Below, piece after piece: positions 24,701 to 37,800 of a stretch of DNA of 64,000 bases (positions are counted from its first letter, which is position 1; each line of letters opens with the position of its first letter). The notes beneath the pieces are model-generated. The model was not told where the DNA came from. It worked only from the letters and a program-made list of their open reading frames with translations, and made no database searches. A program made the translations under genes and the position numbers. The stretch lies in the NCBI GenBank assembly GCA_037447605.1, contig CM074807.1:2180327-2244326 (forward strand), written 5' to 3'. This stretch comes from Zygnema circumcarinatum (taxonomy: Eukaryota; Streptophyta; Zygnematophyceae; Zygnematales; Zygnemataceae).

Positions 24701-24880
24701 CGGCAGGCACTCAGATTAGCGGATGATTTGGATGGGCGGAAGTCAGTGGAGGATTGGGAGAGGGATCCGGCTTCGTTGGCTCGACTCGTAAAACCCCCTG
24801 CATTTATGCTGTCTTCACGAAGTGAAGCAGTGAAACGGCAGTACGAAAGTGGGGTTAGGACCGCAGGAACAAGGGCCTAA
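18747..24880 (+). CDS. ABC1K-family atypical kinase, probably plastid-targeted
   Basis: Atypical protein kinase of the ABC1/ADCK/UbiB family; plant plastid members act in plastoglobules on prenylquinone and redox metabolism. Eleven exons join in frame to about 1037 residues: 18747-19481, 19802-20290, 20724-20921, 21452-21661, 21885-21974, 22661-22864, 23072-23284, 23497-23675, 23831-24074, 24208-24481 and 24603-24880. Family signatures: KVGQ (about 408-411, split by an intron), the alanine-rich ATP loop EPVAAASLGQVYKARL (about 465-480), AVKVQRPG with the conserved Lys, LHADPHPGNLL (about 615-625) and DFG (about 636). The N-terminus is long, rich in Arg/Ser and poor in acidic residues, like a transit peptide. 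It includes a roughly 400-residue extension before KxGQ, with a hydrophobic stretch in exon 2. The subfamily (plant ABC1K1 to ABC1K8) is not assigned. Confidence 0.92.
21115..21238 (+). repeat. 63-bp direct tandem duplication in an ABC1K intron
   Basis: Two nearly identical copies, 21115-21177 and 21178-21238, each starting TTTGCCCATTCTTGCATGG and ending in GTATTCCGT, differ at a couple of positions. They lie between the exons ending at 20921 and starting at 21452. This looks like a recent slippage or repair duplication. Confidence 0.9.
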
Positions 24881-26353
24881 GTTCAACCTATTTGTTTAAG
24901 TGGTCAATTAGTTTTCCAGGAGTGGCGCATTGTTCTCGTAACCTTTTGTATGTGTATAGATGCTGAGGTACGGAGTAACCACCAAAGAAAACGGGGTGCA
25001 AAATAGCTAATTTGAATCCGCATAGCATGATTAATGTAGAGGGGCGCCAGCTATCGCGTGCCAGTAGAATGTATCAATAATTGCGAGACTTTTTCTTGTC
25101 TGCATGTAAAGATTAGTGAGGAAAGTGTGACTGGATAAGGTTCAACCAAAAAGTGCCTGCATTTCATTTTTCATTGTGTTGTACAATATCGCCGATGGAC
25201 CCACACTGAATCCAGAAATTGCCTATGTTTTTGATGTCATCTCACTGTGCCTTGACAACTTTTTGATGCTGTACAGTGCTGCTTCTCGCATCAGTGCTGT
25301 ACTAGTTTGCAGCATTGGCGGCCCTTGCACCGTTTCCTGTCACATGGAGTGAAATATATTTTCAGATATATTGGCGATACCATTCCTCGTCAATGTGTAT
25401 CTTTTCGCCAGTTTTATTCGGGAATATAAACAACCTTAATTCACAAACCATTCATCCTTGTTAAGCATACCCGGCAAGCGAGCAATGCTTGTCCAAATGG
25501 ATGCGGGGACCCATGGAGGCTGACACGTACACTACATTCAGAAAAAGGACACTTTAAATAGTCGCCCCCTATCACTAAAAATGTAAAATGACAAACGGGT
25601 CATTACGGATATAGTGACACAAATACGTGGGGACCGACACGGTCACTATAACGTGAGTAGACTGTACCGGGCAAACCAATGGGGGTTGACACAGTCAAAA
25701 ATTTGGTCTTCAATACAGCGAATTCATAATTTACACATCTTTGTTGGATAGATACACACCTTCTTGGTAAAATAAAAACCCTTGATACCCTAGAAACTGA
25801 CTGGCAAAGCAAGGTGTGTGTGTGTGTCTAGCCAAAACGGTGTGTAAATAGCATCCCAAATAAAATAAAATCAGAAATAAATTTGAGTTTTCAAAGAGCG
25901 GGACGCCATTTGAGTTCGCGCCTTCCCCCCCCTTCGGGCGCCAAAGCGAAGCGGACGGCGGCCGACGGCCCCTGCCCGCCTGCATGCGCCCGGCGAAGGG
26001 AGGGAGAGTGGCCCAACATTTGAACTCATGCGGGCGCGGGAAAAACCGCAGCCCTCGGCCATCCTTCTGTTGTTCCTGCTATCGTATTTATCCACTCGCC
26101 TCTCATCTCTCTCTCTCTGTCACAGCGTGAAGTTTGAGTCTTCTTGAAGGCTGGGGACGCTATCGCAGCAGCTTAATAAGGAAACGATTTCGATTGCAGT
26201 GGTCGTTCAGCTTCGTTGATATTATGATTCGTTGATCACGGTGATTGATTCGATTGGTCGAATAATTACGAGCAGTGAAAACAGTTGGATCTGCGAAAGT
26301 TAAGCTTTTTTTCGAGCCTTCAAGTGCTTTATTTCCGGTGGAAAAGGAAGACG
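24881..26353. other. Intergenic between ABC1K and REC8
   Basis: 3' region of ABC1K, then a small inverted-repeat element (25728-25853), then a GC-rich stretch (25895-26090) that is probably the REC8 promoter, with a CT-rich run near 26100-26125. No supported ORF. Confidence 0.6.
25728..25853. mobile_element. Short terminal-inverted-repeat element (MITE-like), copy B
   Basis: Left end TTTACACATCTTTG...TAGATACACACCTTCTTGG and right end AAGGTGTGTGTG...TCTAGCC...GGTGTGTAAATAGCATC are inverted repeats of each other. They match the ends of copy A at 14381-14525. The right arm carries a small GTGT expansion. The interior is about 45 bp without coding capacity. Confidence 0.6.
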
Positions 26354-29300
26354 ATGTTCTACTCGCATCAACTGCTCTCCAAGAAGGGACCATTGGGACA
26401 GATATGGTCTGTCTGTCGCTCATAAACTTTGAACACTTCGGTTTTGATGATTTTTTCAGCTAATTGAGTGCATGTACATGAAAAGGCTCAAGTGTCGCTC
26501 GTTTGAGTAGGCATTTGCTGCTCTTCAACGTTCTTTTCTGACACACTAATATTTGTTTGGTATGGCATGCGAGCTGAAAGTATGCAGGTGCGTATGCAGC
26601 AGCATGCAGCTTCAATAATTGGCACAAGGTTGCAAATAACAGTCAGATACATGATTGTCTGTGAACTAAGTCACTGGCCGAGGAGGACTTGGCACAATCG
26701 GTTTTCCTGTACGTAATGAATTCTGTCGTACGCTTTAACTTTATAAGACCTGACAACTTGCACTTGGTACTTGCTGGCACGGTTTTGCAGGATAGCTGCA
26801 ACTATGCATGCCAAGATCAATCGAAAAAAGGCGGAGCAGATCAACATTAGTGAAATATGGTTAGCTACAGCTTCTTTCCCGCTTGTTCTCTATCCGACTC
26901 AAAGCAAGATGCTGTCGTGTGTGAATAAAAAATGCCCCCTCGTAATTTTAAACGATTGAATGCTTCTATTGTGCTGCATTCTGAGCTTCTCGTCAGTACC
27001 AAATGCTTATGCATGCCAGCAATTAATTGAAACCATGGCTTGTTTTGGCAGCGCTCAAATTTTAGAGCCAGAGGTCCCATTGGCATTGCGGCTGTCTGGG
27101 ATCCTTATGGGTAAGTTGCAAATTGTAGACCTGCCGCTTAATCTCGATGAACTTGCGCGATTGGTAAGCCGGTCGATTCTGATGGACCGGGATGAAGCTT
27201 ATGTTCATTATCGATTAAAGGAAAAGATGCTCTAATTGTGTGAGTAGGACCTCATTTACGCATGATGCTTTCAGAGTAGCAGGCTCGAATGCTTTGCTGA
27301 TTAAGGATTGTGCTTGCTTGTGCTGAACCAGGGGGAGTCGTGCTCGTGTATTCAAGAAAGGTGGCATTTCTTTACGATGACGTAAGCGAGTTTCTAGTAA
27401 GTAATTTGTGATCCGTCAGGAGTATTTCTCGCTCTCCTACATACCGATTTTTTTTCTTGCGCAGTTTCGTATAAATATGATTCCTGGGATTTTTTGGAGT
27501 AGCTTCGCGAGACAAAGGAAACATTTCCGACTCGCTTTGGTCCAAAAATAGAGGCGCAAATGCCTTCGTAGGAATTAAGATATCCTTTACGTGGATGCTG
27601 AAACAGATTCAAATCAAGAAATTTACAAATAAGAATAATGCTGGCGACTTCAACTTACTCCCCAAGGGAAAGGAGCACGCAAGGTTAGACACACTTTTCC
27701 AAGCCGTGACCTTTTGAAATTCAAGGGACCAAATTTGATTTTTCCTTTCAGCGGCGTACTCATCGTAATCTGATACATGCTTACACAAGCAGAAGTTATC
27801 GCTGTTGCCAGGTTTGCGGCCATCACAGTCGATTATGGCTACGAAACGCTTCTGAACGACAGAGACAACATTTCACTTCGACCAGATACACCGGGAAAAG
27901 AGGGAGAGGTAAACGGCACCACCTTTCTGAAGAACGTCCTTAAAAGCTGCCGGGGACTTAACGTAGAATATTAGACAATATTGAAGGAATGTGGACACGT
28001 TGGAGATGACACACTTACTCCAAGCAGCTTCTGATGAACATAGTGGAGTTTTCCTTGTGTTCCGTGTTCTCCATGTATTGTTTGGTTTTCACTACCGTAA
28101 CAGATTGCTCTACTTTATTCTTTTCTTTTCTGGTCTATTTTTCACGTTTCAAGCAGAGTCCGGATTTTTTTGTGATACCTCGAGCTTCAAAACGTTCATC
28201 TGGACAAAACGTTTCTCCTATGCCACCGCCAGTTGAAGGTTATTTTCCGTTACAAATAGGAGCCTTTTGCTTTCCATTTGCAAATTAAGAATTTGTAATG
28301 ATTCTAGTCTGCTAAATGTCCATGACCTGCTTTGCGATGACTGTTTTGTGATGCGTCTGTGATATAGAAGACACTCATTAGAGACTGACACTGACACTAA
28401 TGTGGGAAAACTCTGTTTCTGGACTGCAGCACGAGATGAAGACTTTACGCTCGATCCTTCTGTCCAAGAAAACCAATACACTCAGCTCGGAAGGTGTGAG
28501 GTGTTCCACTGATAACACAGATTGCAGACGCTTGTGGTGATCGTCGTTCAGCTGTCCCAGAATGGATTATTTTATTTCAATAGTGCGGCTGCTGAGCCGA
28601 AAGCTTTTTGACTCGGAAGTTCATGATTTACTTGCAGAGACGAGGACGAGGTCATGCCGCCTGTTGATCCGAATCCAGAAATGCTTGCTGAGATTGATCT
28701 CAATATGGGTAAGGTGCCGCTACAAAGGCCATCAGTTCGTTAGCGCATATCTTATCAGCATCGTTCCTGCTCTAGCTACTAGAACAGGCAGATTTCAAAC
28801 TCTCTCGGTCGAGTTTGCTATCCTATCTTACAACCGTCCTGATTCACTTCTCCGCGTTAACATTTCCTTTAGATTCACCATACTTGTCACTGAGTGGCGA
28901 AAGAGGAAAATGTTTTCTTGCGCTGATTGCATTATGTTATCACTGTGTTCTCTGCTGCGATGTAGCAGATGATTTCCAGCCTTTTTTTGGTGCCGGTTTG
29001 GAAACAATATTGGAAGAGCCTAACGCTACCGCAAGGAAAGAGCCGCCTGCACAACCAGAGAACCAGGCACCACCAGACAGACCAGAGCATGCAGACCCTG
29101 AGGCGGAACCCCCAAAATCAGTACGTAAACTTTAAACCAAACAAAAATAATATTTCTTTACTAGGAAAATCGCAGAAGGGACAAGTTGGTTTCCATGCTG
29201 CTATATTTATACACGCTTGCCGAAAGGCTTCATTCAAATGTGCTTGTGCTTCATGCAGCCGGATCCCTACCCGGACAGACAGCCTCCAAGAGTGCGAAGA

Positions 29301-32300
29301 AGGAAGAAGGCGCTCACCTCCGCCCTTTTCGACCCGAAGATCGAAATCAGTCCAGCAGATTTCAACAGATGGCTGCATGACTGCTCGGATCTTGTTTCCC
29401 GGAAAAAGAAGGTGCCACAAAATTGACTTATCCTCTGTACTGCCTAGAAAATAACCATACTCGTGAAGCATCAAGAAATGCGCGAGAAGATGGACGAGAA
29501 AAGAGAGAGAGGAAGGAGACCTTGGGGAGGAGAGAGGGCTAGGGAGGGCAGGGAAACGGGCAGTGAGAGAGGCGAAGTTTCCTCATTGCCGACTTGCTTC
29601 GGATACCTTCGTCTTACTGGCCTCCCTTTCCCGTCAATCAAAGGCTGCTATTTCAGTCCTACGAGCACGGGCTTCTTCTTTAGTCGTGTGGACGGCTTTG
29701 GTTTTGATTTTGACTGGACTTGCGCAACTACTTTTCACTTGAACTAGGTCGCATTTCATATTCTAACGAAACCAGATTTGAGGTCAGCTAAGCAGGGAGC
29801 TTTAGGAAGGAGCGTAACTGTTCACAGTCTTTTGCTACGTGCCTCTTGCAGATACGCAAAGCAGCGCCAACAACAATTCTTGATGATCTCTTCACAATAC
29901 CTTCAGTAAAGTGTACCTTTAATACAGCCGGTGAACCAGCTTCATGCCTGCCCGGAGAACTTATCCAGCTGTGGACTTGGAGTGTGTCCGGCCCTCCCCT
30001 CAAGAAGAAAAGAGGTACAATAGACTCTTATTTTTTAAAATTGACCAACCACATGTTTTTTACTGTTTTGAATCGTGGAATCTCCTTTGCTATGTATTTC
30101 TACAACAATTTGGATCACTAGTAACTGGTGACAATGGTTAATCTGCGATTGAGGAAACATAATGACATGGTCATGTAAACTTGTAATCTGAAATCTAAAC
30201 TAAGCTTGAAAATCTGACCACGTGTATTCGTTATGTTTGAACTGGTTGCTTGGATTTTTCCATACTTTATTTTGCAGGAACTGAAGATGAAACAGATCAA
30301 GGAAGACCTGATGCCACCATTCCACAACATGAAACAGAGCTTCCTGAAGTTGACTTGGTGAGGCGCACTTCCTCCTATGTATCTCTTGTAATGAAGAGCC
30401 GAAAGCCGGGGAGAGCGCGAGAGAAGGGGGAGCAGAGCGAGAAAGAGGGAGACAGGGAGAGAGGGAGAGGTCTTGTGTCGCAGAAATCATGTTCAGCACA
30501 ATCCTGTAGGATCCTACAACACACTTGAAACTAGTTCAATCTCAGGCTGAATCATGTTGATTTACAATACAAGCTCTCATTGGCTACAACCACGTTGAAT
30601 GGATGATCTGGCTACATGCTCTTATGGTTTATGTCATCGCTTTTGGTCACGGTTGGAAACAGCCCGACGTCGGATTTACTATTCATCGTTTACAAGAAGA
30701 TTTTGGGTCAGCTGAGAGATTGCGAGCAGCCGGCAAGACACCGGACTCTGGTGTTGCAGATCAGCTAAATATTACACCAGCCACAGGTATTTTTTTTTTT
30801 ATTGTTTACGAACCAAAGGATTCCAAATAAATCATGGTAAAGCTGTAACATTGTCAGTGTTTGACTTGTATCAAGTTGCACCTCGGAGAAAGCCAAGGAT
30901 GGGCGCTGAGTGACGGATCGAATGCATGGCTATTCGCATCTGTGGACCATGGTCTCTTTCTTTTTCTCAATTGTATTTTGTTGTTAACTCGTTATCCAGG
31001 ACCAATGAAAAGTGGAAAAGAACGTCGCCGGTCTTCTGTGACATTGCCGACACCGGAAGATCCAGGCGAGCCCACCAGTGGCAGGTGAGGGACAACATTG
31101 ATAATTCCAGAGTGTTCTGTTTTCCACTTTCCCCATGTCTTCCCTCTTCTGAGTATGTTTCCATACTCCCAGTTGAACGATGTAATAAGAAACCAAATAT
31201 CTGTTTCCTCTACCTTGCACCATACTTTCCTTTTTTTAATTGCGGAGAATTCGGTGGCATCCTGCATTTATCTCTTAAGAATAGTCTTTTTTTTTCCTTA
31301 GCATATTTTAGTCAAATGGTGGAAAAAGGCAAAGGCTTAAATTCCAGAGCTTATCAGCAGATTGCTCGACGGGAGTGTACACGTGCAGGTTAGGGAAATC
31401 AAGAGTTTCTGAAGTTTTCAACATGCAGACCCCTCAGGATATTGGAGATGATATCGAGTTTCCTGAGTTCGATGTTTGGTCAGATCCACTCAAGACTAAG
31501 CGCAACCATTCTGAAAGGTTTATGGAGCCGTTAAGCCAATTCGGTGAGTGACATTAATTAGGAAGGCTAACAGACGAGAATGAATCAGTTTTATGCCTTT
31601 TTGAGATTGAACGCCACGTTTACATGTAAAAATGGTTGATTCAAAGGGTCAATTGGGCCGAGGAATGGTGAAGGGCCATGCCTTGGAATGAAAGAGGAAG
31701 GAATGGCAGAGGGGAATTTTTTGCGAGGAACGCTATGCCATCATTCCTTCAGTTCTTTGGCATTTCAGAACTCCTCGAAGAGACAGCTCCGACTCAAGCA
31801 ACTCAAATTCCAAATCGTGCCGTTGACAAGATCACGTCCTCCTTGCTACAGTGAGTACTTGCTCGCCTTGACAGTGCGGAACGCTTGATTCAAGAAGGTG
31901 ATAGTTCTGGCAGAATCAATGCAGTGATGCTGCACTCAACTGGATGAATCCAAACGAGCGTCGGAGTGTTCAAGGTTTTGATGTCTGCCAGGATACAATA
32001 AACCGGGAGCTTACAATTGTACACGTGAATGTATAGCGATAAGATGTCTTGCAAAACGACATGCAGAGGTTAAGCCACAAACTTGCAGAATTATGGTTGC
32101 TTCTTGTCTCCCGGTGTTTCAGGTTCCTCCGCGAACAGTTCGAGGCACCGGAACAGCCGGAAGTGCTATCTCTCGATATGCTAACGCACGGCTTGGAGAA
32201 ATGGAGAGCTGCAAAGCTCTTCTTTCAGATTTGCGGTGAGAACCTCTTCACTCCCTAAATGGGCGGTCGAAGCCACGCAAAAAAAAACGACTTGTGACGA

Positions 32301-32608
32301 ATTCCTAGTTTGGCGCCGGATTGATGTTATCGTCATCAAGGATGCTTCCTCGATCATGACGCCAAAAGCTGCCGTTTTCTAACCTTACATCCTTAGTATC
32401 TCGTTAAGAATGCATCCAATTGCACCAACAAGGGAGCAATGCACTTGGTTGAACAGGTCGCCAGCGCGTGCTCCAACCACATGCACTTGTTGGCGACTCA
32501 CTTGAAGCGCGTGGTTCTGTGGCAGTGCTGGCATCCAACAGATACATCGCCGTGGAGCAGCCAAATCCGTACGGCGACATTATCCTGCGCCGCGGTGCGT
32601 ACTTGTGA
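26354..32608 (+). CDS. REC8: REC8/SYN1-type meiotic cohesin kleisin
   Basis: Alpha-kleisin of the meiotic cohesin ring, holding sister chromatids and sister centromeres together. Exons read: 26354-26406, 26791-26859, 27052-27110, 27332-27396, 27607-27683, 27812-27908, 28157-28238, 28430-28493, 28638-28708, 28969-29120, 29259-29411, 29852-30014, 30278-30357, 30663-30786, 31000-31084, 31312-31543, 31769-31850, 32123-32235 and 32526-32608. The N-terminal kleisin domain reads MFYSHQLLSKKGPLGQIW, IAATMHAKINRKK and LEPEVPLALRLSGILMG, closest to plant REC8/SYN1 rather than mitotic RAD21 (the HAKINRKK word). The acidic, poorly conserved middle is followed by the C-terminal winged-helix part, AAKLFFQIC and NPYGDIILRRG, ending a few residues later. 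The junction 31084/31312 does not keep frame as drawn: the large exon is open in one frame but needs an extra 3n+1-nt exon upstream. The middle exons are the least certain. Confidence 0.88.
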
Positions 32609-32822
32609 AGAGCAGCATCATCAGCATCTCGACCATATCGTTGTTGGAGAGTCCGTGGAGCACATCATGAGTCAACGTGTCCATTTAATTTCCTACTAAG
32701 TGTCTGAAACGTGAGCGTAATCTCTAGCATTTACCACGATGGCACGAGTGCCATTCCCGTTGTCAGCTTTGCTGATACAGATATCTATTTCATGGTGTCA
32801 GATGAAGGTCAGAGTAGTATCG
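32609..32822. other. Short convergent intergenic gap
   Basis: Separates the REC8 stop from the end of the tentative minus-strand gene. No distinctive signal seen. Confidence 0.4.
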
Positions 32823-33706
32823 TCAACAGGGGATACGTGTGGAGAAGGGTTTTTGCTTGCGCAATCTGCACAGCGCCCATTGTGTAGGGCTCTGCGAGGA
32901 TAAGAACGCGGCACACTGCATAGCATATGACTCAGAATTATTTTGGTGTACTGAACGCGTGAAACTTCGTTGGTGACAAGTGGCAAGCTGGCAAATGTGC
33001 GAAGCCTCAATAAATTCACTCCTGAGACCTATGACCGGCGGCTTATCAGTTAGCAATTATCAGTTGTGGTTGCTTGAGGCACCTCAAAATACCATGGCAT
33101 AAGAAAGAGAATCCACAGAAGTTGCTTTGCCTGCTCGAAAGCACTTGTCAATGGACCCGTGCGCGGAAGAGACCGCATGCTTTCACCTCTAGTGCCAACT
33201 GCCACATATTCTTCTTCTCCTGCAAGGCCCGCGACACGCGAGTTGCAGCCCATAAGTAAAACCTTCACATCGATTGAATCTTATACGGAGAGCTCATTTT
33301 CGTGAAGTTTAGATTCAAAAAGTAGATGTTCAGGTTCTGACCTCTAAGGCATCACCAATCGTAGCAGTATCACCAGCAGGTGCTCCGCCTGCCATTTGTT
33401 GCTCCTCTTTCTCCCAGCTTTGCATCTTTCCGTTCCTTAAAATGAAAATTGAAAATTTCCCGTTCCCGCCCACTTTCCCTTCAGTCGATTGCAATTGACA
33501 CAATGCAGACGACACGCCCAACGCATCTCTCCGAAGCTTTCACGGCAATTTATACAGACCGGAGTGGTCGTTAAAAGGCTGACCATTCTGAAGCTTTCTG
33601 AAAACTTCCGAGCGGAGGAGGTGCTCGCCTGCCCTCTATATGGCTTGACTTCTCTATGTGCTCTGTCTAAAGCTACAGCCTGCCAACTCTCACTTGCGTC
33701 TGCCAT
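32823..33706 (-). CDS. Tentative small multi-exon gene of unknown function with CxxC motifs
   Basis: I do not recognise this. An ATG-started exon (33706-33474) contains CINC-x11-CRLHCVNC, a possible zinc site (CxxC, then CxxxCxxC). It can be joined in phase to 33435-33342 (short intron of about 38 nt; an acceptor about 20 nt further in also fits), 33219-33187, 33130-33083 and 32915-32823, each with GT donor and AG acceptor and matching phase, for about 166 residues. The fourth exon is hydrophobic (LLWILFLMPWYFE), which would suggest a membrane segment. Against it: no family match from memory, one intron is unusually short, and short in-phase chains can arise by chance. It is convergent with REC8. 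Confidence 0.3.
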
Positions 33707-34830
33707 TGCATCTCCTCAGGAACCTGCGGCCGCAAACGACGCATACAGGAAAAGGCAATCCCGCGACAGGCAGAGGCGGCTGGACACGGATGCCAATTGG
33801 TCAAAGCTGCGTTAGGGAATGCCGGATGAGATTTGCATGGGGGGATCGCTCTTCCTTTTAAATGGGAAATTGCGTGACCTCAGTGAACAACTGCGAGTCA
33901 ACAGCTGGGCCTGGAAACGACTCGGGTGGCAATGCCCGGGGGGTGAACTCAGTTCTCGAAATGCCGCAGTTTGCCGATGAGCACACGAGTTTTAATCCGG
34001 TCAAGCGTTGGGAATAGTAAGCTCGAGGAAATCCCGGCCTTCAATCATTTGTTCTCCCTTCGTCCATATTCTCCATCAACGGGCGAACAAACCTGCAAAA
34101 TTTTTAAGAAAAATTTGTTTTTTTGAATTAAACTTTGACAAGTTGCCAATTTGAGCCGTGCTTCTCCCACCTTTGCTTGTTTGACTTTTGGATACAATTC
34201 ATAAAAAGAAAAAAAACCTTAACTTAACTTTAACTTTAACCTTTTTATGGAAGTGGCCATAAAGCCGCCACGTTTATTATATGCTTCCAACTTCTCTTTT
34301 AGAGTGTCAAACCGAGTCAATGCACTGTCCGAAAACATGAAAACAAATTTAAAATCATTGTAAATATGAAATTAATAAACCCAGCCATATAAAATACACG
34401 AACGGAGCAACTTCATCGGACACCCGTCATTTTGCACAAAAGGAAGCTGAACCGTGTGGCCCCAAATATCTCAAAGCCTCTATCGTGTTCAATACGCCAA
34501 CCGCAACCAACCCCTACCACAACCCATGTTAAACATGTGTCTCATATTCACCAAACATCGCCAATGGTTCGGACTTCGGACCATAGCCAACCATCAGAAT
34601 TCAATTGTTGCAACCATTGCCAAAGTCATCCAATGGTTGCAGCCATTGGCAGAGCCATCCAATGGTCGGACCTGTGCAGTTTCGTGGTTCTCGATTTGAT
34701 TCCCGTCGTGGCGGACTGAACTGGCCGCCATGTGCCGCTTCGCAACACCGGCTCTCAGTTTAACGACCGACGCCGGACGATGTACAAGGAGGCATCGGAG
34801 GGGGTAATGTGATCCCATGCGAGCGGGCGC
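33707..34830. other. Intergenic between unknown gene and MurC
   Basis: No supported gene. AT-rich stretch at 34080-34400 with repeated TTAACTT words (34219-34241), then an array of CCAATGGT words (34555-34670) and a GC-richer part before the MurC start. Confidence 0.55.
34555..34670. repeat. Array of ACCATTGG / CCAATGGT inverted words, copy 2
   Basis: Units such as GCCAATGGTTCGG, TTGCAACCATTGCC, CCAATGGTTGCAGCCATTGG (34631-34650, itself an inverted repeat) and CCAATGGTCGG occur within about 115 bp, 160-270 bp upstream of the MurC start. They match words in the array at 9055-9155. Confidence 0.5.
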
Positions 34831-37800
34831 ATGGCTCTGCTCGCTGGCCGGCTGCAGCCATGGCGGCTGGAGGTCCCATTTCAGGCGCCTGTCCCCTCCG
34901 CTCGTGCTTCTTGGAGGAGCTCGTCCTTGAAGCCCTTAAAAGAAAATATTGCAGGGGAAGTGCGAATCCTTCGCAGCGGGAGGCGTTCGGTAGTGGCTGA
35001 GATTGAAGATGACGGTGCGCAACAGAGGGGAACCGCAGTCTCTCCCGCAAGTTCTACATCGCCAGCTGCTCCTGGAGTGCATTTCATTGGAATTGGCGGT
35101 GCAGGACTGTCGGCATTGGCTCTCGTGGCCTTGAAGCAGGTACTTCCTTTGCCTGGCCAGCAAAGCACGGATTCGCGCCACGTTTACAGGAGAAATTTGT
35201 GTCGACTGAGATTTAAAGCCGCACAGCAGTGGATTGTTAGTTTGAATATCTTCTGGCAAGGAATGTATCAACATGCAGGGATGGAGAGTGACGGGATCAG
35301 ACATGGTCAGCAGCGAACGGTTGGCGAAGCTTCGAAGTGCAGGAGCGGCGGTCTATGTCGGTCATGCAGCAAGCCACATGACATCCTCCGGCGTCCTTCC
35401 AAATGTCGTTGTAGTCTCCAGCGCTGTGAATTCGGAGAACGAGGAGATTCAGGCGGCGCTCTCACTGGGGATCTCCGTGTGAGCCCTGCCCTGTACAATG
35501 GATGAAGGAGAGGTGTCATATGCTGAAACACTCGTTTTAGAAGAATCTATTGAATGCAGTTATTCTATTTCGGATGTTACCAAACTAGATTTTGCTATGC
35601 TATATGCTTCCATGGTGGCTGAACGGTTTCAGTACACTCCAATTCTCCAGCACTACGACTATGACATTTCGTTTCTTAGGGATGACATTGCAGGCTGAAG
35701 CGGGGAGAGTGGCTGGGGAAACTCACCAAGGACAAGGAGGTCATCGCAGTGGCAGGATCACATGGTGGGAGTCTCGCTAGTTGACCGAGTGCTTGCCAAG
35801 TGTAGCTGAGTGTAGCTGCTCCTTCTAGCGCCGGTAGCAATGCGGAATTGACTTGGAGTGTCAAGGAAGTGCTTTTCCAATGTATCGCAAATGCCGTCAC
35901 TGACAGAATATGTTTTGAATCTACTTCGTGACATGAACAGAAGTTAAAGCGTACCTTGATTAGTGTTGAGCTTTGCTGGAATCAGAACACCTTTGCACTC
36001 CATTCATTTCCGAGAATGCGAACTCACACTAAGCATGGAATGGATTTCAGGCAAAAGCACCACTTCTGCAATGATGGCTCTGGCGCTGCAATCTCTCGGG
36101 GATGACATTACGGCGGTGGTTGGAGCTGAAATTCCTCAGGTGATCTTTCACTGCCGTTTTACTGGACAGTTGGCTGACTTCTATTCTTTCTTGCACTTTT
36201 CACCAACGTCACACCATGATGCAATTGGCACGAGTTTTTTTAATCACTTCGCTCAAATTGATGACGTGTAGAATCTTGCCTTTCAGGGAGTTCTCCCAAA
36301 CTTATGCTTGCTTTAGAACTGTCTGGACTGCTCTGGCTTCATCTCTCTCGTACTCTGGTGATAGCTAATCTCAAGTTTTTTCTTTGTCGCCTCTCCCTAT
36401 AAACCCGCGGTTAGTTTCTGGTACGAAACTAAGCATGAGACGCCTCTGAGCTATTGGCGATTCCGTAACCTGCAACATAATTTTGTAGAAGAGCTCTTTG
36501 CCTCCCAATGAACCGCAGTATCTTGCGCTGAAACTTGTGCAGTGACTTTACATTGGGCGATGGGTTAAAACAGTTTCCGGATGGAGGAAATGCCATGGTT
36601 GGCAGTAGCCCCCGATTCGTGCTGGAGGTGAGTTTTTTCGAAAAACAATTGCGTATGTATTCCTTTTCAGGCAAGCAGGCTACAACAGTGTTTCTTACGC
36701 ACTCATCTGTCGTCAGTGTCCAAATGAACACTGAAGACACTTGCCCACTTATCGTCTTCGTTGCCATACGTTTTCCTCCAGTAGTCAAGAAAATGTTGCA
36801 AAACATGTAAGTTATGGGGTCCGCTAGCAGGGTGACTTCATCACAGAGTGGAAGTGCAGCAGAAAATCCATGACAGCCAAGCTCAACACCGAAGAATGGG
36901 ATTGCTAAACCATGTCTGGGTGTGTTTGATTTATTGAAATATCTGATCCCTAGTCCTCATGGTGCCAAAATATATCACATGCTTAGCTTCGTCTGTGTTC
37001 ATTGAGCATTTTCATTAGTTGATTTTGCGAGCTTCCAGTTCATGAACACTGTAGACACGCCTTCCATATTCCATGGAGTTCCTTCCTCCTAATTCTCCTG
37101 AACTCCGTGTAACTTTTCTTTTCTATCCTTTCTGCGTACTCCAATCAGCTTGCACTTCAATTCCAACTTGACTGGGCCCCATGTCTAATGCTGCAGGCAG
37201 ACGAATATGACGGCTGCTTTCTGGGGGTGGATCCGCATTTGGCGGTGGTGACAAATGTGGAATGGGAGCATGTCGACATGTTCCCAACAGAGGTGAGCTA
37301 GGGGAAAGGCCGATGCTAATTCTTACAATTTTTATTTGGCTACGAAATGCAGATGATTTAACCATTGTTTGTACGAGTCCTGATCGGAGTCATTTTGTTT
37401 AGATGACTTTCTTTTCTTTGTTCTCCTATGCCATCAGGAGGGCTCTGGGTCGTTTCATGCCTGCTGGTTATTTCCTTCTTATGAATTTACGTTCACTGTG
37501 TATTCACAGGCTGCTGTGCGCTCTATTTTCCGGCAGTTCGTGGAGAGAATACGACCAGGCGGATACCTGGTTGCATGTAACGACAGGTGCTATTCAGTTG
37601 CTTGCTTGTCAGTTGCCTCTCCTTACGTCATGGAAGGGAGTAGCTCTGATTGTGGTGAAGTTGGATGGGAATTTCTTGCAACATCTACTCTCGTGCTCAG
37701 CCAGGAAATGTGGAAGGCCACTATTCTGCAATTCTTAGCTGAACTTCAACTTTTTCCATTTGCGTGGTTGACTGTGGACTTATATGTTGCGTTTGGTGGA

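Noticed and set aside
27777-27811. Upstream extension of the REC8 exon at 27812
   Set aside because: The ORF continues upstream, but only the acceptor at 27811/27812 matches the phase of the preceding exon.
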